Assembly: GCA_963782595.1 (NCBI GenBank)
Contig: CAWAKJ010000002.1
Span: 682,001 to 746,000, forward strand
Reading direction: 5' to 3'
From: JAMQPK01 sp963782595
GTDB taxonomy: Bacteria > Acidobacteriota > Vicinamibacteria > Vicinamibacterales > JAMQPK01
DNA length: 64,000 nt
Shown here: piece by piece, positions 34,349 through 43,300 of the stretch
Numbering within the stretch: position 1 is the first letter of the stretch
Layout of the letters: every line of letters starts with the position of its first letter
The notes under the pieces: generated by a model
Databases searched by the model: none
What the model saw: only the letters and a program-made list of their open reading frames with translations
What the model was told of the DNA's origin: nothing
Translations under genes and position numbers: made by a program

Positions 34349-35350
34349 ATGGCAACGATTCATGATGTAATGCCCGCCTTCGAGCTGTTTCAGCCTACGA
34401 GCATCGACGATGCCGTGTCGCTGCTGCAGAGGCATCGCCGCAGTGTCTGGGCGCTGGCCGGCGGTCTCGATACATTCGACTGGCTCAAGGATCGCAACAA
34501 ACGTCCTTCGGTGGTCATCGACCTCAGCGGCATCGAGGCGCTGCGCGGCATCAAGGCGCTGCCCGACGGTGGCGTCGAGATCGGCGCAATGACGACGCTG
34601 ACCGAGATCGCCGGAAATTCCGACATCAGAGAGAAGTTCGGCCTGCTCGCGCAGGCGGCCGGCCTCGTCGCCTCGCCCCAGATTCGCAATCAGGGCACAC
34701 TCGGCGGCAACATTTCGCAGGACACCCGCTGCTGGTACTACCGCGCCGGATGGACGTGCTATCGCGCGGGCGGCAATATCTGCTACGCGGATACGCCGAC
34801 CTCGATCAACCGCGAGCACGCCTTGTTCGACGCCAATCGTTGCGTGGCGGTGAGCCCGTCCGACACGGCGCCGGCGCTCGTGGCGCTCGAGGCGCAGATG
34901 GTAATTCGCAACTCGAGCGGCGAGCGAGTCGTGCCGGCCGAAGAGTTCTTCATCGGGCCGGCCATCGACATCACGCGCATGACCGTGCTCGAGCCGGGCG
35001 ACCTGTTGACGTCGATCCGCGTTCCGGCCACGTGGGCGGGAGCGAAGTTCTACTTCGAGAAGGTCCGCGACCGCCAGGTTTGGGACTTCCCACTCGTGAA
35101 CGTGGCGTCTGCGGTCAAGGTGTCGGGCGGCAACATTCAGCAGGCGCGCATCGTCGTGGGCGCCGTCGCCGCTCACCCGATGCGGCTGCACGCGGTCGAA
35201 TCGGCCGTCGCGGGCAAGGCTCAGAACGAAGATACGGCGTCGATGGCGGGTGAGTTGGCGGTGCAGGGTAACCAGCCGCTGGCGCACAACGGCTACAAGA
35301 TCCCCCTGATGCGTAACCTGGTGAAGCGAGCCCTCCGGGCGGAGGCATAA
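34349..35350 (+). CDS. FAD-binding subunit with extra [4Fe-4S] motif (PaoB-like)
   Basis: A 333-residue medium subunit of the CoxM/PaoB family that passes electrons from the iron-sulfur clusters to FAD. FAD-binding marks are 'LAGGLDTFDWLK' and 'IRNQGTLGGNISQDTRCW'. Directly after this comes an insertion with four cysteines (in 'RCWYYRAGWTCYRAGGNICY' and 'DANRCVAVSPSDTAPAL'), the region that binds an extra [4Fe-4S] cluster in E. coli PaoB and in 4-hydroxybenzoyl-CoA reductase. GAGGCTGAGAG lies before ATG 34349, 13 bp after the large-subunit stop. It supports periplasmic PaoABC-like assignment. Confidence 0.9.
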   Translation: MATIHDVMPAFELFQPTSIDDAVSLLQRHRRSVWALAGGLDTFDWLKDRNKRPSVVIDLSGIEALRGIKALPDGGVEIGAMTTLTEIAGNSDIREKFGLLAQAAGLVASPQIRNQGTLGGNISQDTRCWYYRAGWTCYRAGGNICYADTPTSINREHALFDANRCVAVSPSDTAPALVALEAQMVIRNSSGERVVPAEEFFIGPAIDITRMTVLEPGDLLTSIRVPATWAGAKFYFEKVRDRQVWDFPLVNVASAVKVSGGNIQQARIVVGAVAAHPMRLHAVESAVAGKAQNEDTASMAGELAVQGNQPLAHNGYKIPLMRNLVKRALRAEA

Positions 35351-35354
35351 CATC

Positions 35355-36194
35355 ATGAACTGGTTGGTACAAACTGGTTTCAATCCCTGGAACGAAGAGA
35401 TCCTGACGCACGCACAGTGGACGCTCGTCTATGCGTCGCTCGCGTTTGGCCTCTTGTTCATGGTCAGCCATACACTCTACGTGGCCCTCTGGCCAAAGCC
35501 GGCCGGCGGCCACACCGCGCCGGTTGACCCGGCCGCGGCCGCGCGCGTGCCTGCCAAGGTGAAGCGCCACTCGTTGGCGGCGCGCGCCTTCCACTGGATC
35601 ATGGCGGCGTCAATGCTGACGCTGCTCGTCACCTCGTTCGCCCCCATCCTTGGATGGAAGTTCGACTGGGTGCAGATCCACTACCTGGCAGGCATCGCAC
35701 TGACGATCTCGATCATCTATCACATCATCCACGCGAGTTTCTGGCTCGACTTCTGGTCGATCTGGCTCAACGCGGAAGACGTGAGGGAGGCCATCACCAG
35801 GTTCAAGCGCGCGCTCGGCGACAAGGTCCCCGCGCCGCGTAAGGCCGGGAAGTATCCCTGGGACAACAAGATGTATCACACGGCCATCGTCTTGTCGGCG
35901 CTGGCTGTCGTGCCCACGGGCCTCTTCATGATGGTGCGCGTCCGCAATCCGTTCTTCGAACGGAATCCGTATCTCTTCAGCGACGGGACGTGGGGCCTGA
36001 TGTACGTGCTGCACGGCTTGTCGGGCATTGGTCTGGTCGGGCTCACGATGGCGCACATCTACTTCGCCATTCGTCCGGAAAAGATCTGGATTACCAAGGG
36101 CATGGTCTTCGGCGACATCAGCCGGGAAGACTTCCTCAAACATCACGATCCGCAGCGCTGGGTCGTGGAGGGCGCGACACCGCCGAAGGCGTAA
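35355..36194 (+). CDS. Cytochrome b membrane anchor (formate dehydrogenase gamma/b561-like)
   Basis: A 279-residue inner-membrane protein with four to five helices and the His residues of a di-haem cytochrome b of the FdnI/thiosulfate-reductase type: 'AARAFHWIMAAS', 'WVQIHYLAGIAL', 'IYHIIHASFW', 'YVLHGLSGIGL' and 'TMAHIYFAIRPEK'. It starts 4 bp after the FAD subunit gene, so it is in the same operon. The likely role is to take electrons from the periplasmic molybdenum hydroxylase and reduce quinone, a link that the classical E. coli PaoABC lacks. Confidence 0.82.
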   Translation: MNWLVQTGFNPWNEEILTHAQWTLVYASLAFGLLFMVSHTLYVALWPKPAGGHTAPVDPAAAARVPAKVKRHSLAARAFHWIMAASMLTLLVTSFAPILGWKFDWVQIHYLAGIALTISIIYHIIHASFWLDFWSIWLNAEDVREAITRFKRALGDKVPAPRKAGKYPWDNKMYHTAIVLSALAVVPTGLFMMVRVRNPFFERNPYLFSDGTWGLMYVLHGLSGIGLVGLTMAHIYFAIRPEKIWITKGMVFGDISREDFLKHHDPQRWVVEGATPPKA

Positions 36195-36294
36195 GTCACA
36201 GGACACACAGGCCACCGAGAAAAACAGAGGGCACAGAGATCTTTAAAGAGAATTCTCTGTGTTCTCCGTTTTTCTCTGAGACCTCTGTGTCCTG
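36195..36294. repeat. Long imperfect palindrome (CACAGAG word) after the cytochrome b gene
   Basis: Starts with the first base after the stop codon. Arms of about 40 bp (36199-36238 and 36253-36293) match at roughly 85 percent and share GAGAAAAACRGAG and CACAGAGA. Similar in style and words to the element at 20128-20245. Confidence 0.8.
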
Positions 36295-36313
36295 AACTCA
36301 TTCATTCACATCA

Positions 36314-36742
36314 ATGCGAAACGAATTGAAGGATCGGTGCGCACGCATCGAAGAAGCCTACGAGTTCATGCTCGCCTATGCTGCTCAGGGATTGCGGACC
36401 GAGCCCGGCAGTGGCGTGGGTTCGCAAATCCGCACGATGCTGACGACGTGTGACACGTCACTCAGCGGATTGGCGGATGTGTTCACGCAGATCGTCAGGG
36501 ACGACAAGCTGCAGCCGGCGGCCGCCTACGACAAGTTCATTGCCTTGCTGTCGCGCGATGCGAATGATGCGCAGGCTTCGGTACAGCTCGTGCTGGCCCA
36601 GCCCTCAATCAGCTCGCAGATGGTCGACAACCTGAACGCGTCGATACACCTGCGCGCGCTGCTCACCGATCTGTTTCTGATTGACGAGATCATCCGGCCG
36701 GAGGCGGCGAGTGTGGCCTCCGCGATCGCACCAACAGATTAG
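36314..36742 (+). CDS. All-helical protein of unknown function, downstream of the hydroxylase operon
   Basis: A 142-residue soluble, predicted all-alpha protein with no recognised family. Segments such as 'RCARIEEAYEFMLAYAAQGL', 'TCDTSLSGLADVFTQIV' and 'LNASIHLRALLTDLFLIDEI' suggest a four-helix bundle. No signal peptide or membrane helix. It follows the cytochrome b gene by 119 bp, with a palindrome in between, in the same direction, so it may be the last gene of that operon; a maturation or regulatory role for the molybdenum enzyme is a guess from position only. It converges on the lipoprotein gene with an 11-bp gap. Confidence 0.6.
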   Translation: MRNELKDRCARIEEAYEFMLAYAAQGLRTEPGSGVGSQIRTMLTTCDTSLSGLADVFTQIVRDDKLQPAAAYDKFIALLSRDANDAQASVQLVLAQPSISSQMVDNLNASIHLRALLTDLFLIDEIIRPEAASVASAIAPTD

Positions 36743-36753
36743 ACGCCTGCGGG

Positions 36754-37389
36754 TTACTGAATCATACCGAGGTCGGTGGTCCCCGGTTTCACTTCAATCG
36801 ACCGGACGGTCGGCGTCGGTCCCGCATACACGGTAAGTCTGTACGTCCCCGCTTTCACCTTGCTGAACGTGAAGCTGCCGTCCTTGCCGGTCACGGCCGT
36901 GTAAGGCGTCGTCGTGATCAGAATGTCGGCCCGCATGGTGGAGTGAATATCGCACCCCACGGTGTACATTCCGGCCCGTTCGAACTTGTGCTGGTACTTC
37001 CCAAACGGCGGGGTGGCGACGTTGAAAATGGGGTTCTGCCCGGCAACCTCGGTGACGCGGATGTTGTGGAGCACGTCCTCGCCGTTCTGAAACTCTACAG
37101 TCTGACCCGTCTGCGCGATGAGAAACGACGGATAGAACACGAGGCTCACCTGGTCCATGATCGCCGGTTCGGCTTTCACGGGTATGTCGAGCCCTTCTCC
37201 AGCCTCCAGCGCCACAAACGCCGATGGCGGTGCCACACTCGGCGCGACTTTTCCAGTCACGTCGCCATCGGCGTCCGACGGCGCCATCTTGTGTGATTGA
37301 GACGTTTCTCCTGCAGGGGCCGGCTCGTGATTGCTATTGCAGCCCATGGATGCCATGAGGACGATCATGATCGCGATACGCAGCAACAT
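36754..37389 (-). CDS. Cupredoxin-like lipoprotein with a carboxypeptidase-regulatory-like C-terminus
   Basis: A 211-residue lipoprotein: hydrophobic N-terminus ending in the lipobox 'LMASMGC', a disordered linker, a plastocyanin-like domain (about 85-160) and a C-terminal beta-sandwich ('VTGKDGSFTFSKVKAGTYRL') of the CarboxypepD_reg type. Type 1 copper ligands appear complete: His in 'DVLHNIRV', Cys-x-x-His-x-x-Met in 'VGCDIHSTM'. It probably carries electrons or binds copper at the periplasmic face of a membrane. ATG 37389 is preferred; ATG 37419 would overlap the divergent cyclophilin start. Start codons of the two genes are 28 bp apart. Confidence 0.8.
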   Translation of the reverse strand: MLLRIAIMIVLMASMGCNSNHEPAPAGETSQSHKMAPSDADGDVTGKVAPSVAPPSAFVALEAGEGLDIPVKAEPAIMDQVSLVFYPSFLIAQTGQTVEFQNGEDVLHNIRVTEVAGQNPIFNVATPPFGKYQHKFERAGMYTVGCDIHSTMRADILITTTPYTAVTGKDGSFTFSKVKAGTYRLTVYAGPTPTVRSIEVKPGTTDLGMIQ

Positions 37390-37417
37390 TCGAGTGAAGT
37401 CTATAATACCTGCTCGC
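37390..37417. promoter_or_regulatory. 28-bp divergent promoter shared by the lipoprotein and cyclophilin genes
   Basis: TATAAT (37402-37407) ends 10 nt before the rightward ATG at 37418. On the complementary strand the same box reads TATTAT and lies 13 nt before the leftward ATG at 37389. One box therefore seems to serve both directions, with very short leaders. Confidence 0.5.
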
Positions 37418-38593
37418 ATGAGAGTCTTCCGACCTGCTGCGGCGACGGTGCTGCTCGCGTTTGCGATGTTGTCCGGAGCCAGTCAAGCCGGGCAGCAGGG
37501 CGCGAAACCAAAACCAGCGCCTGCCAAGCCTCCGGCGGCCCCTCAATTTTTCACGACGCCGCTCTCGGTCGACGACATGCGCAACAAGCAGGCTGTCGTC
37601 GAGACTGATCTCGGGACGGTCGTCATCGATCTGCTTCCGGAAGTTGCGCCCAATCACGTAGGCTACTTCATCAAGAACGCGCAGGACGGGACCTACACGG
37701 GAACGGTGTTCCATCGCGTGGTACGTCAGGGGATCGTGCAGGGCGGGGATCCGCTGTCGAAGGATCCTTCGAAAATCGATGCGTACGGCACTGGAGGTTT
37801 CGGCGTGCTTCGCGCGGAGCGCAACGCGGAAAAGAACACGCGAGGCGCGGTGTCGGCCGTTGTGGGCGCGGGAAATCCCGACAGCGGCGGGACGCAGTTT
37901 TTCATCTGCGTCGCCGATCAGCCGGGCCTCGATGGCGCCTACGACGTCTTCGGGCGCATAAGCGAAGGCATTCTCATCGCGCAGAAGATTTCAGAAGTTG
38001 CGTCTGACGAGAAAGGGCGGCCGAAAGAGCGGATCGCGATCAAGTCGGTCACGATACGAGACAAGCCGGCGGCTTCACCAGAGGCATTCTCGACGGAAAG
38101 CGTGGCCCAGTTGAGCGCGTATCGCGCGGTGCTCGAGACGAGCATGGGCAATATCACCATCGAGTTCGCTCCGGACAAGGCGCCGGAGCACGTGCGGAAT
38201 TTCTTGCGGCTCGCCGCGGCCGGTGTGTACAACGGGATGGGCTTTCATCGGGTGGCGAAGGGGTTTGTGATCCAGACGGGCTACCTGCCTTCGAGAAGCG
38301 AACCCCTTTCCGAGTCGCAGCAGCGGCTCGTTCGAAATCTTCAGCCGGAGTTCAACGACACTCAGCACGTGACGGGCACCGTGTCGATGGCCCGTGGCAA
38401 CGACCCCGCGAGCGCCGACATGTCATTCTTTATCGTGTTGGCCCCGAGCCCGGTGCTCGACGGCAAGTACACGGCTTTCGGACGCGTGGTCGACGGCCTT
38501 CCGGTTGTCGAAGCGATAGGTCAGGTTCCAGTGAACGGTGAGGCTCCGGTGACGCGCATCGATGTGCGCCGCGTGGTCGTAGAGAAGAAATAG
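37418..38593 (+). CDS. Exported peptidyl-prolyl isomerase with two cyclophilin domains
   Basis: A 391-residue secreted protein with a signal peptide (to about 'SGASQAG') and a Pro/Lys-rich linker, then two cyclophilin-type domains. Domain 1 (about 60-220) shows 'VFHRVVRQGIVQGGD' and 'GGTQFFICV'; domain 2 (about 240-385) shows 'GFHRVAKGFVIQTG', 'GTVSMARGNDP' and 'ADMSFFIVL'. The catalytic Arg of 'FHR' is present in both. It should help proline isomerisation during folding of exported proteins. Two fused cyclophilin domains in one polypeptide is uncommon; most PpiA proteins have one. ATG 37418 chosen because the signal peptide begins there. Confidence 0.88.
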   Translation: MRVFRPAAATVLLAFAMLSGASQAGQQGAKPKPAPAKPPAAPQFFTTPLSVDDMRNKQAVVETDLGTVVIDLLPEVAPNHVGYFIKNAQDGTYTGTVFHRVVRQGIVQGGDPLSKDPSKIDAYGTGGFGVLRAERNAEKNTRGAVSAVVGAGNPDSGGTQFFICVADQPGLDGAYDVFGRISEGILIAQKISEVASDEKGRPKERIAIKSVTIRDKPAASPEAFSTESVAQLSAYRAVLETSMGNITIEFAPDKAPEHVRNFLRLAAAGVYNGMGFHRVAKGFVIQTGYLPSRSEPLSESQQRLVRNLQPEFNDTQHVTGTVSMARGNDPASADMSFFIVLAPSPVLDGKYTAFGRVVDGLPVVEAIGQVPVNGEAPVTRIDVRRVVVEKK

Positions 38594-38599
38594 TGCGTT

Positions 38600-38691
38600 A
38601 ATCACCAAGGTCACTAAGGTTGTACCAGTCAGGATCACCAAGGGTTACTTCATGATCTTGTCTGGTTCGTAACTTAGTGTCCTTTGTGTTT
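38600..38691. repeat. Imperfect palindrome (CACCAAGG/CACTAAG words) before the creatininase gene
   Basis: Arms 38600-38621 and 38671-38691 are imperfect reverse complements (AATCACCAAGGTCACTAAGG against AAACACAAAGGACACTAAG). A further CACCAAGGG copy lies inside. It begins 6 bp after the cyclophilin stop. Confidence 0.7.
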
Positions 38692-38724
38692 CAGTTCTTC
38701 GTGTTTCAGTTAGTGGAGGTCGCC

Positions 38725-39537
38725 ATGCGACGTGAAGTCCTTCTCGCGCTGCTTGTATTCGTTGGGGCGTCGGCCACAGCTGGTGCCCAGGCCACCTCGA
38801 ACAGCGTGTTCCTCGAGAATCTGACGTGGGTCGAAGTTCGCGACGCCGTCGCGGCGGGCAAGACCACGGTGATTGTTCCAACCGGCGGGACCGAGCAGAA
38901 CGGGCCCCACATGGTGCTGGGCAAGCACAATATTCTCGTGAAGTACAAGGCGGGAGAGATTGCGAAGCGGCTTGGAAACGCGATCGTGGCGCCGGTTCTC
39001 GCCTATGTTCCCGAGGGCGAGATCCCGGGACCCAAGCCGGCCGCCGGCCACATGCGGTTTCCGGGCACCATTACGATACCTGAGGACGTCTACGAGAAGA
39101 TTCTGGAGTATGCCGCCAGAAGCCTGCGGCACGCAGGCTTTGTCGACATCGCGTTCATCGGCGACAGCGGCGGCAATCAGGCCGGCCAGAAAGCCGTGTC
39201 CGAGAGACTCAACAAGGAGTGGGCCGGCACAAGTGTTCGAGTGCACCACATCACCGACTTCTATCCAGGGCGCGGCGATGCCATTGCGATGGCCAACGGG
39301 CTCACGATGGAGGAGGTTGGCGGCCATGCGGGAAGTCAGGACACCACGAGCTTCCTGTACCTCGATCCATCACAGCTGCGCGTTGATAAGTTCTTTGTCG
39401 GCAAGCCCAACGATGGCCAGGGACACACGGGCAATCCTGGCAAGGCCACTGCCTACATCGGCAAGCTGATTCTGGAGGCGCAGATCGAAGACGCGGCCAA
39501 ACAGATACAAACGCTGCGCGTGACGGCCCGGCAGTAA
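38725..39537 (+). CDS. Exported creatininase-family amidohydrolase
   Basis: A 270-residue creatininase-fold protein with a signal peptide (to about 'GAQA'). Metal-site marks are 'PTGGTEQNGPHMVLGKH' (Glu and His ligands), 'NSGGNQ'-like 'GDSGGNQAGQ', and 'GGHAGSQDTTSFLYL' with the conserved His and Glu/Asp region. Family members hydrolyse cyclic amides or formamides (creatinine, formamidopyrimidines, mycofactocin precursor). The substrate here is unknown and an exported form is less usual. GGAGG precedes ATG 38725; the frame open to 38677 is repeat sequence. Confidence 0.82.
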   Translation: MRREVLLALLVFVGASATAGAQATSNSVFLENLTWVEVRDAVAAGKTTVIVPTGGTEQNGPHMVLGKHNILVKYKAGEIAKRLGNAIVAPVLAYVPEGEIPGPKPAAGHMRFPGTITIPEDVYEKILEYAARSLRHAGFVDIAFIGDSGGNQAGQKAVSERLNKEWAGTSVRVHHITDFYPGRGDAIAMANGLTMEEVGGHAGSQDTTSFLYLDPSQLRVDKFFVGKPNDGQGHTGNPGKATAYIGKLILEAQIEDAAKQIQTLRVTARQ

Positions 39538-39540
39538 CGG

Positions 39541-39601
39541 CGGGTCCAAAGAACAGGACCCGTCCTACGACGTAGGCCGGGTCTTGCAACTCAGACCCGG
39601 C
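39541..39601. terminator. Two GGGTCC/GGGTC hairpins between convergent genes
   Basis: First hairpin CGGGTCC/GGACCCG (39541-39547 with 39556-39562), second GCCGGGTC/GACCCGGC (39576-39583 with 39594-39601). They sit between the creatininase and YbaK stop codons. No T-run, so termination would be Rho-type or weak; the stem relates them to the GGGCGGGTCC hairpins at 16815 and 28101. Confidence 0.55.
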
Positions 39602-39606
39602 GACCT

Positions 39607-40095
39607 TCAATCCATCTGCTTACTGCTGCGACAACGGCAGAACTGACCGACCGTGGGCTTCGCCAGCTCCGCGAAATCGAAGTAGTGCATCCGGATGGCG
39701 TCGGTGTGCGTTCCGGCGTTGAAGACCATTTCCCATTCCCCGACCAGGCAGCGTTCGACGAATACACGGTGCCCGTGAATGGCGCCGAACGGAGGCATGG
39801 CGCCCACCTCGTAATCCGGGTAAAGCTCGGCCAGTTCTTCTTCCCGCGCCAGGCGCATCGTTGTGGCGCCCGCGAGAATGCGCAACTGCTCGAGATCGAT
39901 GACGTAGTGAGCCGGAAGGACGGCTTGAGCAGGCTGCTCGTCGAGCATGCAGATGACGACCTTGGCCCAGCTGTGCCCACGGATGTGCGAAACGGCCGCT
40001 TCTTCCTGGGCCGTGTAGGTTGGTTTGTGTCGAAACCAGGTGTAGGGGATACGCTCGCGTTTGAGAAGCTCGACGATCGACAGGGCAATTCCCAT
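39607..40095 (-). CDS. YbaK/prolyl-tRNA synthetase editing-domain protein
   Basis: A 162-residue stand-alone editing-domain protein of the YbaK/ProX/EbsC superfamily, which removes wrongly attached amino acids from tRNA. Marks are 'YTWFRHKPTYTAQEEAAVSH', 'AKVVICMLDEQPAQAVLPA', 'EVGAMPPFGAIHG' (the GxxPP loop) and 'VFNAGTHTDAIRMHYFDF'. Which aminoacyl-tRNA it deacylates is unknown. ATG 40095 is preceded by GGAGGGA; the frame extends leftwards to 40275 without a better start. It is divergent from the PFOR gene. Confidence 0.85.
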   Translation of the reverse strand: MGIALSIVELLKRERIPYTWFRHKPTYTAQEEAAVSHIRGHSWAKVVICMLDEQPAQAVLPAHYVIDLEQLRILAGATTMRLAREEELAELYPDYEVGAMPPFGAIHGHRVFVERCLVGEWEMVFNAGTHTDAIRMHYFDFAELAKPTVGQFCRCRSSKQMD

Positions 40096-40316
40096 CGCAG
40101 TCCCTCCATGGGCACGCAGTGCGCGGCCCGAGATTTCCGAGGGGTGTCGTGTGCGCGTCGTGTGTGTATGCATTGAATAACACGACCCCGGCCCCTCGTC
40201 CAGAAATCTTTCACCGAAAGCTTGACAGGGAGGTAAAATGCGGACCAGTAACCTACAAGTGCAAGCCGAAGACACCTCACCGCGCGGGAGGTGCCCCGGT
40301 CTGGAGGGATGCGTCT

Positions 40317-43300
40317 ATGTCGAGCAGACCCCGGTATCCTGGGATTCGCGTCACCGCCAACGGCAATCAGCTGGTTTCATACCACACTGAAACCAGGATT
40401 GCGGACGCTGGCATCTTCTATCCCATCACACCCTCAACAGAAGGCGGCGAGCTCTACCAGCAGGCGTTTGCCGAGGGAAAGCTCAACGTCTTCGGGGGCA
40501 ACACGATTGCCGTCGAAGCCGAAGGCGAGCACGCCGCGCAGGGAGGCGCCATCGCCCACTCGGTGTGCGGCAAGCGCGTGGTCAACTACACCTCGGGGCA
40601 GGGCGTTGTCTATGGCGTGGAGCAGTACTACCACGCGCCGGGCAAGTGCTCGACGATGGTGCTGGAAGTGGCCGCCCGTGCGCTCACCAAGCACGCCCTT
40701 AACGTTCACTGTGGGCACGATGACGTCTACGGTGCGCTCGACACCGGCTGGATCATCCTGTTCGGCAAGGACGCCCAGCAGGCCGCCGACCAGGCGCTCG
40801 TGCTGCGGCGCGTGACCGAGCTCAGCCTGACGCCAGGTATGAACGTGATGGACGGCTTTCTGACGTCGCACCTCGAGCGAACGTTCTACAAGCACGAATC
40901 AGCGCTCATCCGCGAGTATCTCGGGGCTCCCGACGACATCATCGAGTGCCCGACCGAGAGCCAACGCGTCCTGTTCGGTCCCAAGCGGCGCCGTGTGCCG
41001 AAGATGATCGATCTGACCAATCCCGTGCTTCTGGGCCCCGTGCAGAACCAGGAGCACTACATGCAGGGTGTCGTGGCCCGGCGCGACAACTTCGTCGAGC
41101 CGATTCTCGATTTTCTCGAAGCGGCCTGGCGGGACTTTGGCGACCTCACGGGCCGGCACTACGGCCTTGTCAGCCAGTACAAGACCGAAGACGCCGACAC
41201 CGTGTTCGTATCGCTGGGGTCGGCCGCGGAGAACATCGAAGCGGCAGTGGACTACCTGCGCGAGACCCGCGGCGCGAAAGTCGGGTCGATTCACCCGAAC
41301 GTGTTCCGGCCGTTTCCCGAAGCGGCGATGGTCAACGCGCTGGCCGGGAAGAAGAACGTCATCATCCTGGAGCGCACAGACGAGCCGCTGGCCGGCGACA
41401 ACCCGATGGGTCGCGACGTCCGCACGGCGCTGAACAAAGCGCTGATGGGCGAAGCGGGGATTCCGAAGATCAGCTTCGACCAGATGCCGCGGTTGATTGC
41501 CGGCGTCTATGGCCTGGGATCGCGCGACTTCCGGCCCGAGCACACGATCGGTGCGTACGAATTTGCCATGGGTCAACGCACGCGTAAAGACGGCAAGGGC
41601 GTCGACGCCGGCGTTCGCTTCATCGCGTTGGGCATCGATCACCCGTATGAAGTGAAGGCGGACGACGCACCGTCCCTGCTGCCCGAGGGCAACATCGCCG
41701 TGCGGTTCCATTCGGTGGGCGGGTGGGGCGCGATCACGACCGGCAAGAACCTCGGCGCGATCATCGGCGATCTGAACGACCTGCTCTACGAGCGCGACAA
41801 GGTTGTCGACGAGTTCGACAATCCCAAAGAAATCATCCACGTCAGCGCGAACCCGAAGTACGGATCCGAAAAGAAAGGTGCGCCGACGGCGTACTTCATG
41901 GTCGCCGCGCCCGAACGCATCCGGGTGAACTGCGACCTGCGTCATGCGAACGTCGTGCTGTGCTGCGATCCGAAGGCGTTTACCCACTGCAATCCGCTCG
42001 ACGGCATGCAGGAGGGCGGCTGCCTCGTGTGGGAATCCGAGGAGGAAGGCGAGCAGGCATGGGAACGCCTGCCCCTATGGGCCCGCCAGCAGATTATCGA
42101 GAAGAAGATCCGGGTGTTTACGCTGCCGGGTTTCGAAATTGCGCGAAAGGCGACCGACCGCGGCGACCTGCAACTGCGCATGCAGGGCAACGCGTTTCTC
42201 GGCGCGTTTTTCTCCGTGTCGCCGCTCCTGCAGGAATTCCGTATCACCCAGGAGCAGTTCCACGAGGTTGTGCACAAACAGTATGTGAAGAAGTTCGGGC
42301 GGCTCGGCGAAGGCGTCGTCAAATCGAACATGGAAGTCATGACGCAGGGCTTCAGCCGCGTGCGCGAGATCCCCGTGGGCGAGCTCAACGCCGCCGATCG
42401 ATCGACGATGCGCGGAAAGGCCCTGCTGCCTGTTGTTGACGAAGGCCACGACGGCAACGGATGCGGTTCGGGTTGCCGATCGCATCCCATCCCGGACGGT
42501 CAGGAAGAGCGCACGCCGCTGACGCGAATCGCCGAGTTCGACAATCTGTTTCGCGGAAAGTTCGGGTACCACCAGCCGGCGAATGCGTACTCGTCACTGG
42601 GGGTCATGGCTGCGGGAAGCGGCGACACCGCGTCGAAGTACGTGGCGCGACGCGAAACGCCGCTCTACATCCCTGAAAACTGCACGCAATGTATGGAGTG
42701 CATTGCCGTGTGTCCTGACACGGCGCTGCCGAATTGCTCGCAGGATCTCGAAACAGTGCTTCGGACGGCTGTCACCAACTACGTCTCGGATGCCGGCGAG
42801 CGTCAGAAGATGTACCGCTCGCTGCCGGAAATCGAAAAACGCACCCGCGAAATGATGCGCGACGCGGTGGCCAAGAACGCCAAGACCCCGCTGCAGGACA
42901 TCATTCGCGACGTGACCAATGTCGTCGACGGGTTCTCGTCAGAGGCGAAGAGCGAGTTCTTCGCGGTCCTCGACAAGGTGCCGCTGGCGTTTCAGAAGAC
43001 CAACGCTATTTTCGCGACGCCCGAAAAGAAGGCGCCCGGAGCGGGAGGCGTGTTCTCGATCTTCGTCTCCGACTTGTGCAAAGGGTGCGCCGCGTGTGTG
43101 ACGGCGTGCGGCGAGCACCAGGCGCTGAGGATGGTGCAGGAGACCGAACAGGTCAATGCGGAGCACGAGACCGGCACGGCGTTCCTGGACCTCCTGCCGG
43201 ATACCTCGCAAAAGTATCTGGGCCTCTACAGCGACACGCGGCCGCAGGACTCGAAGACCGCCACCCTGCGCAACATGCTGATGGTCCGCAGGAACTACGA

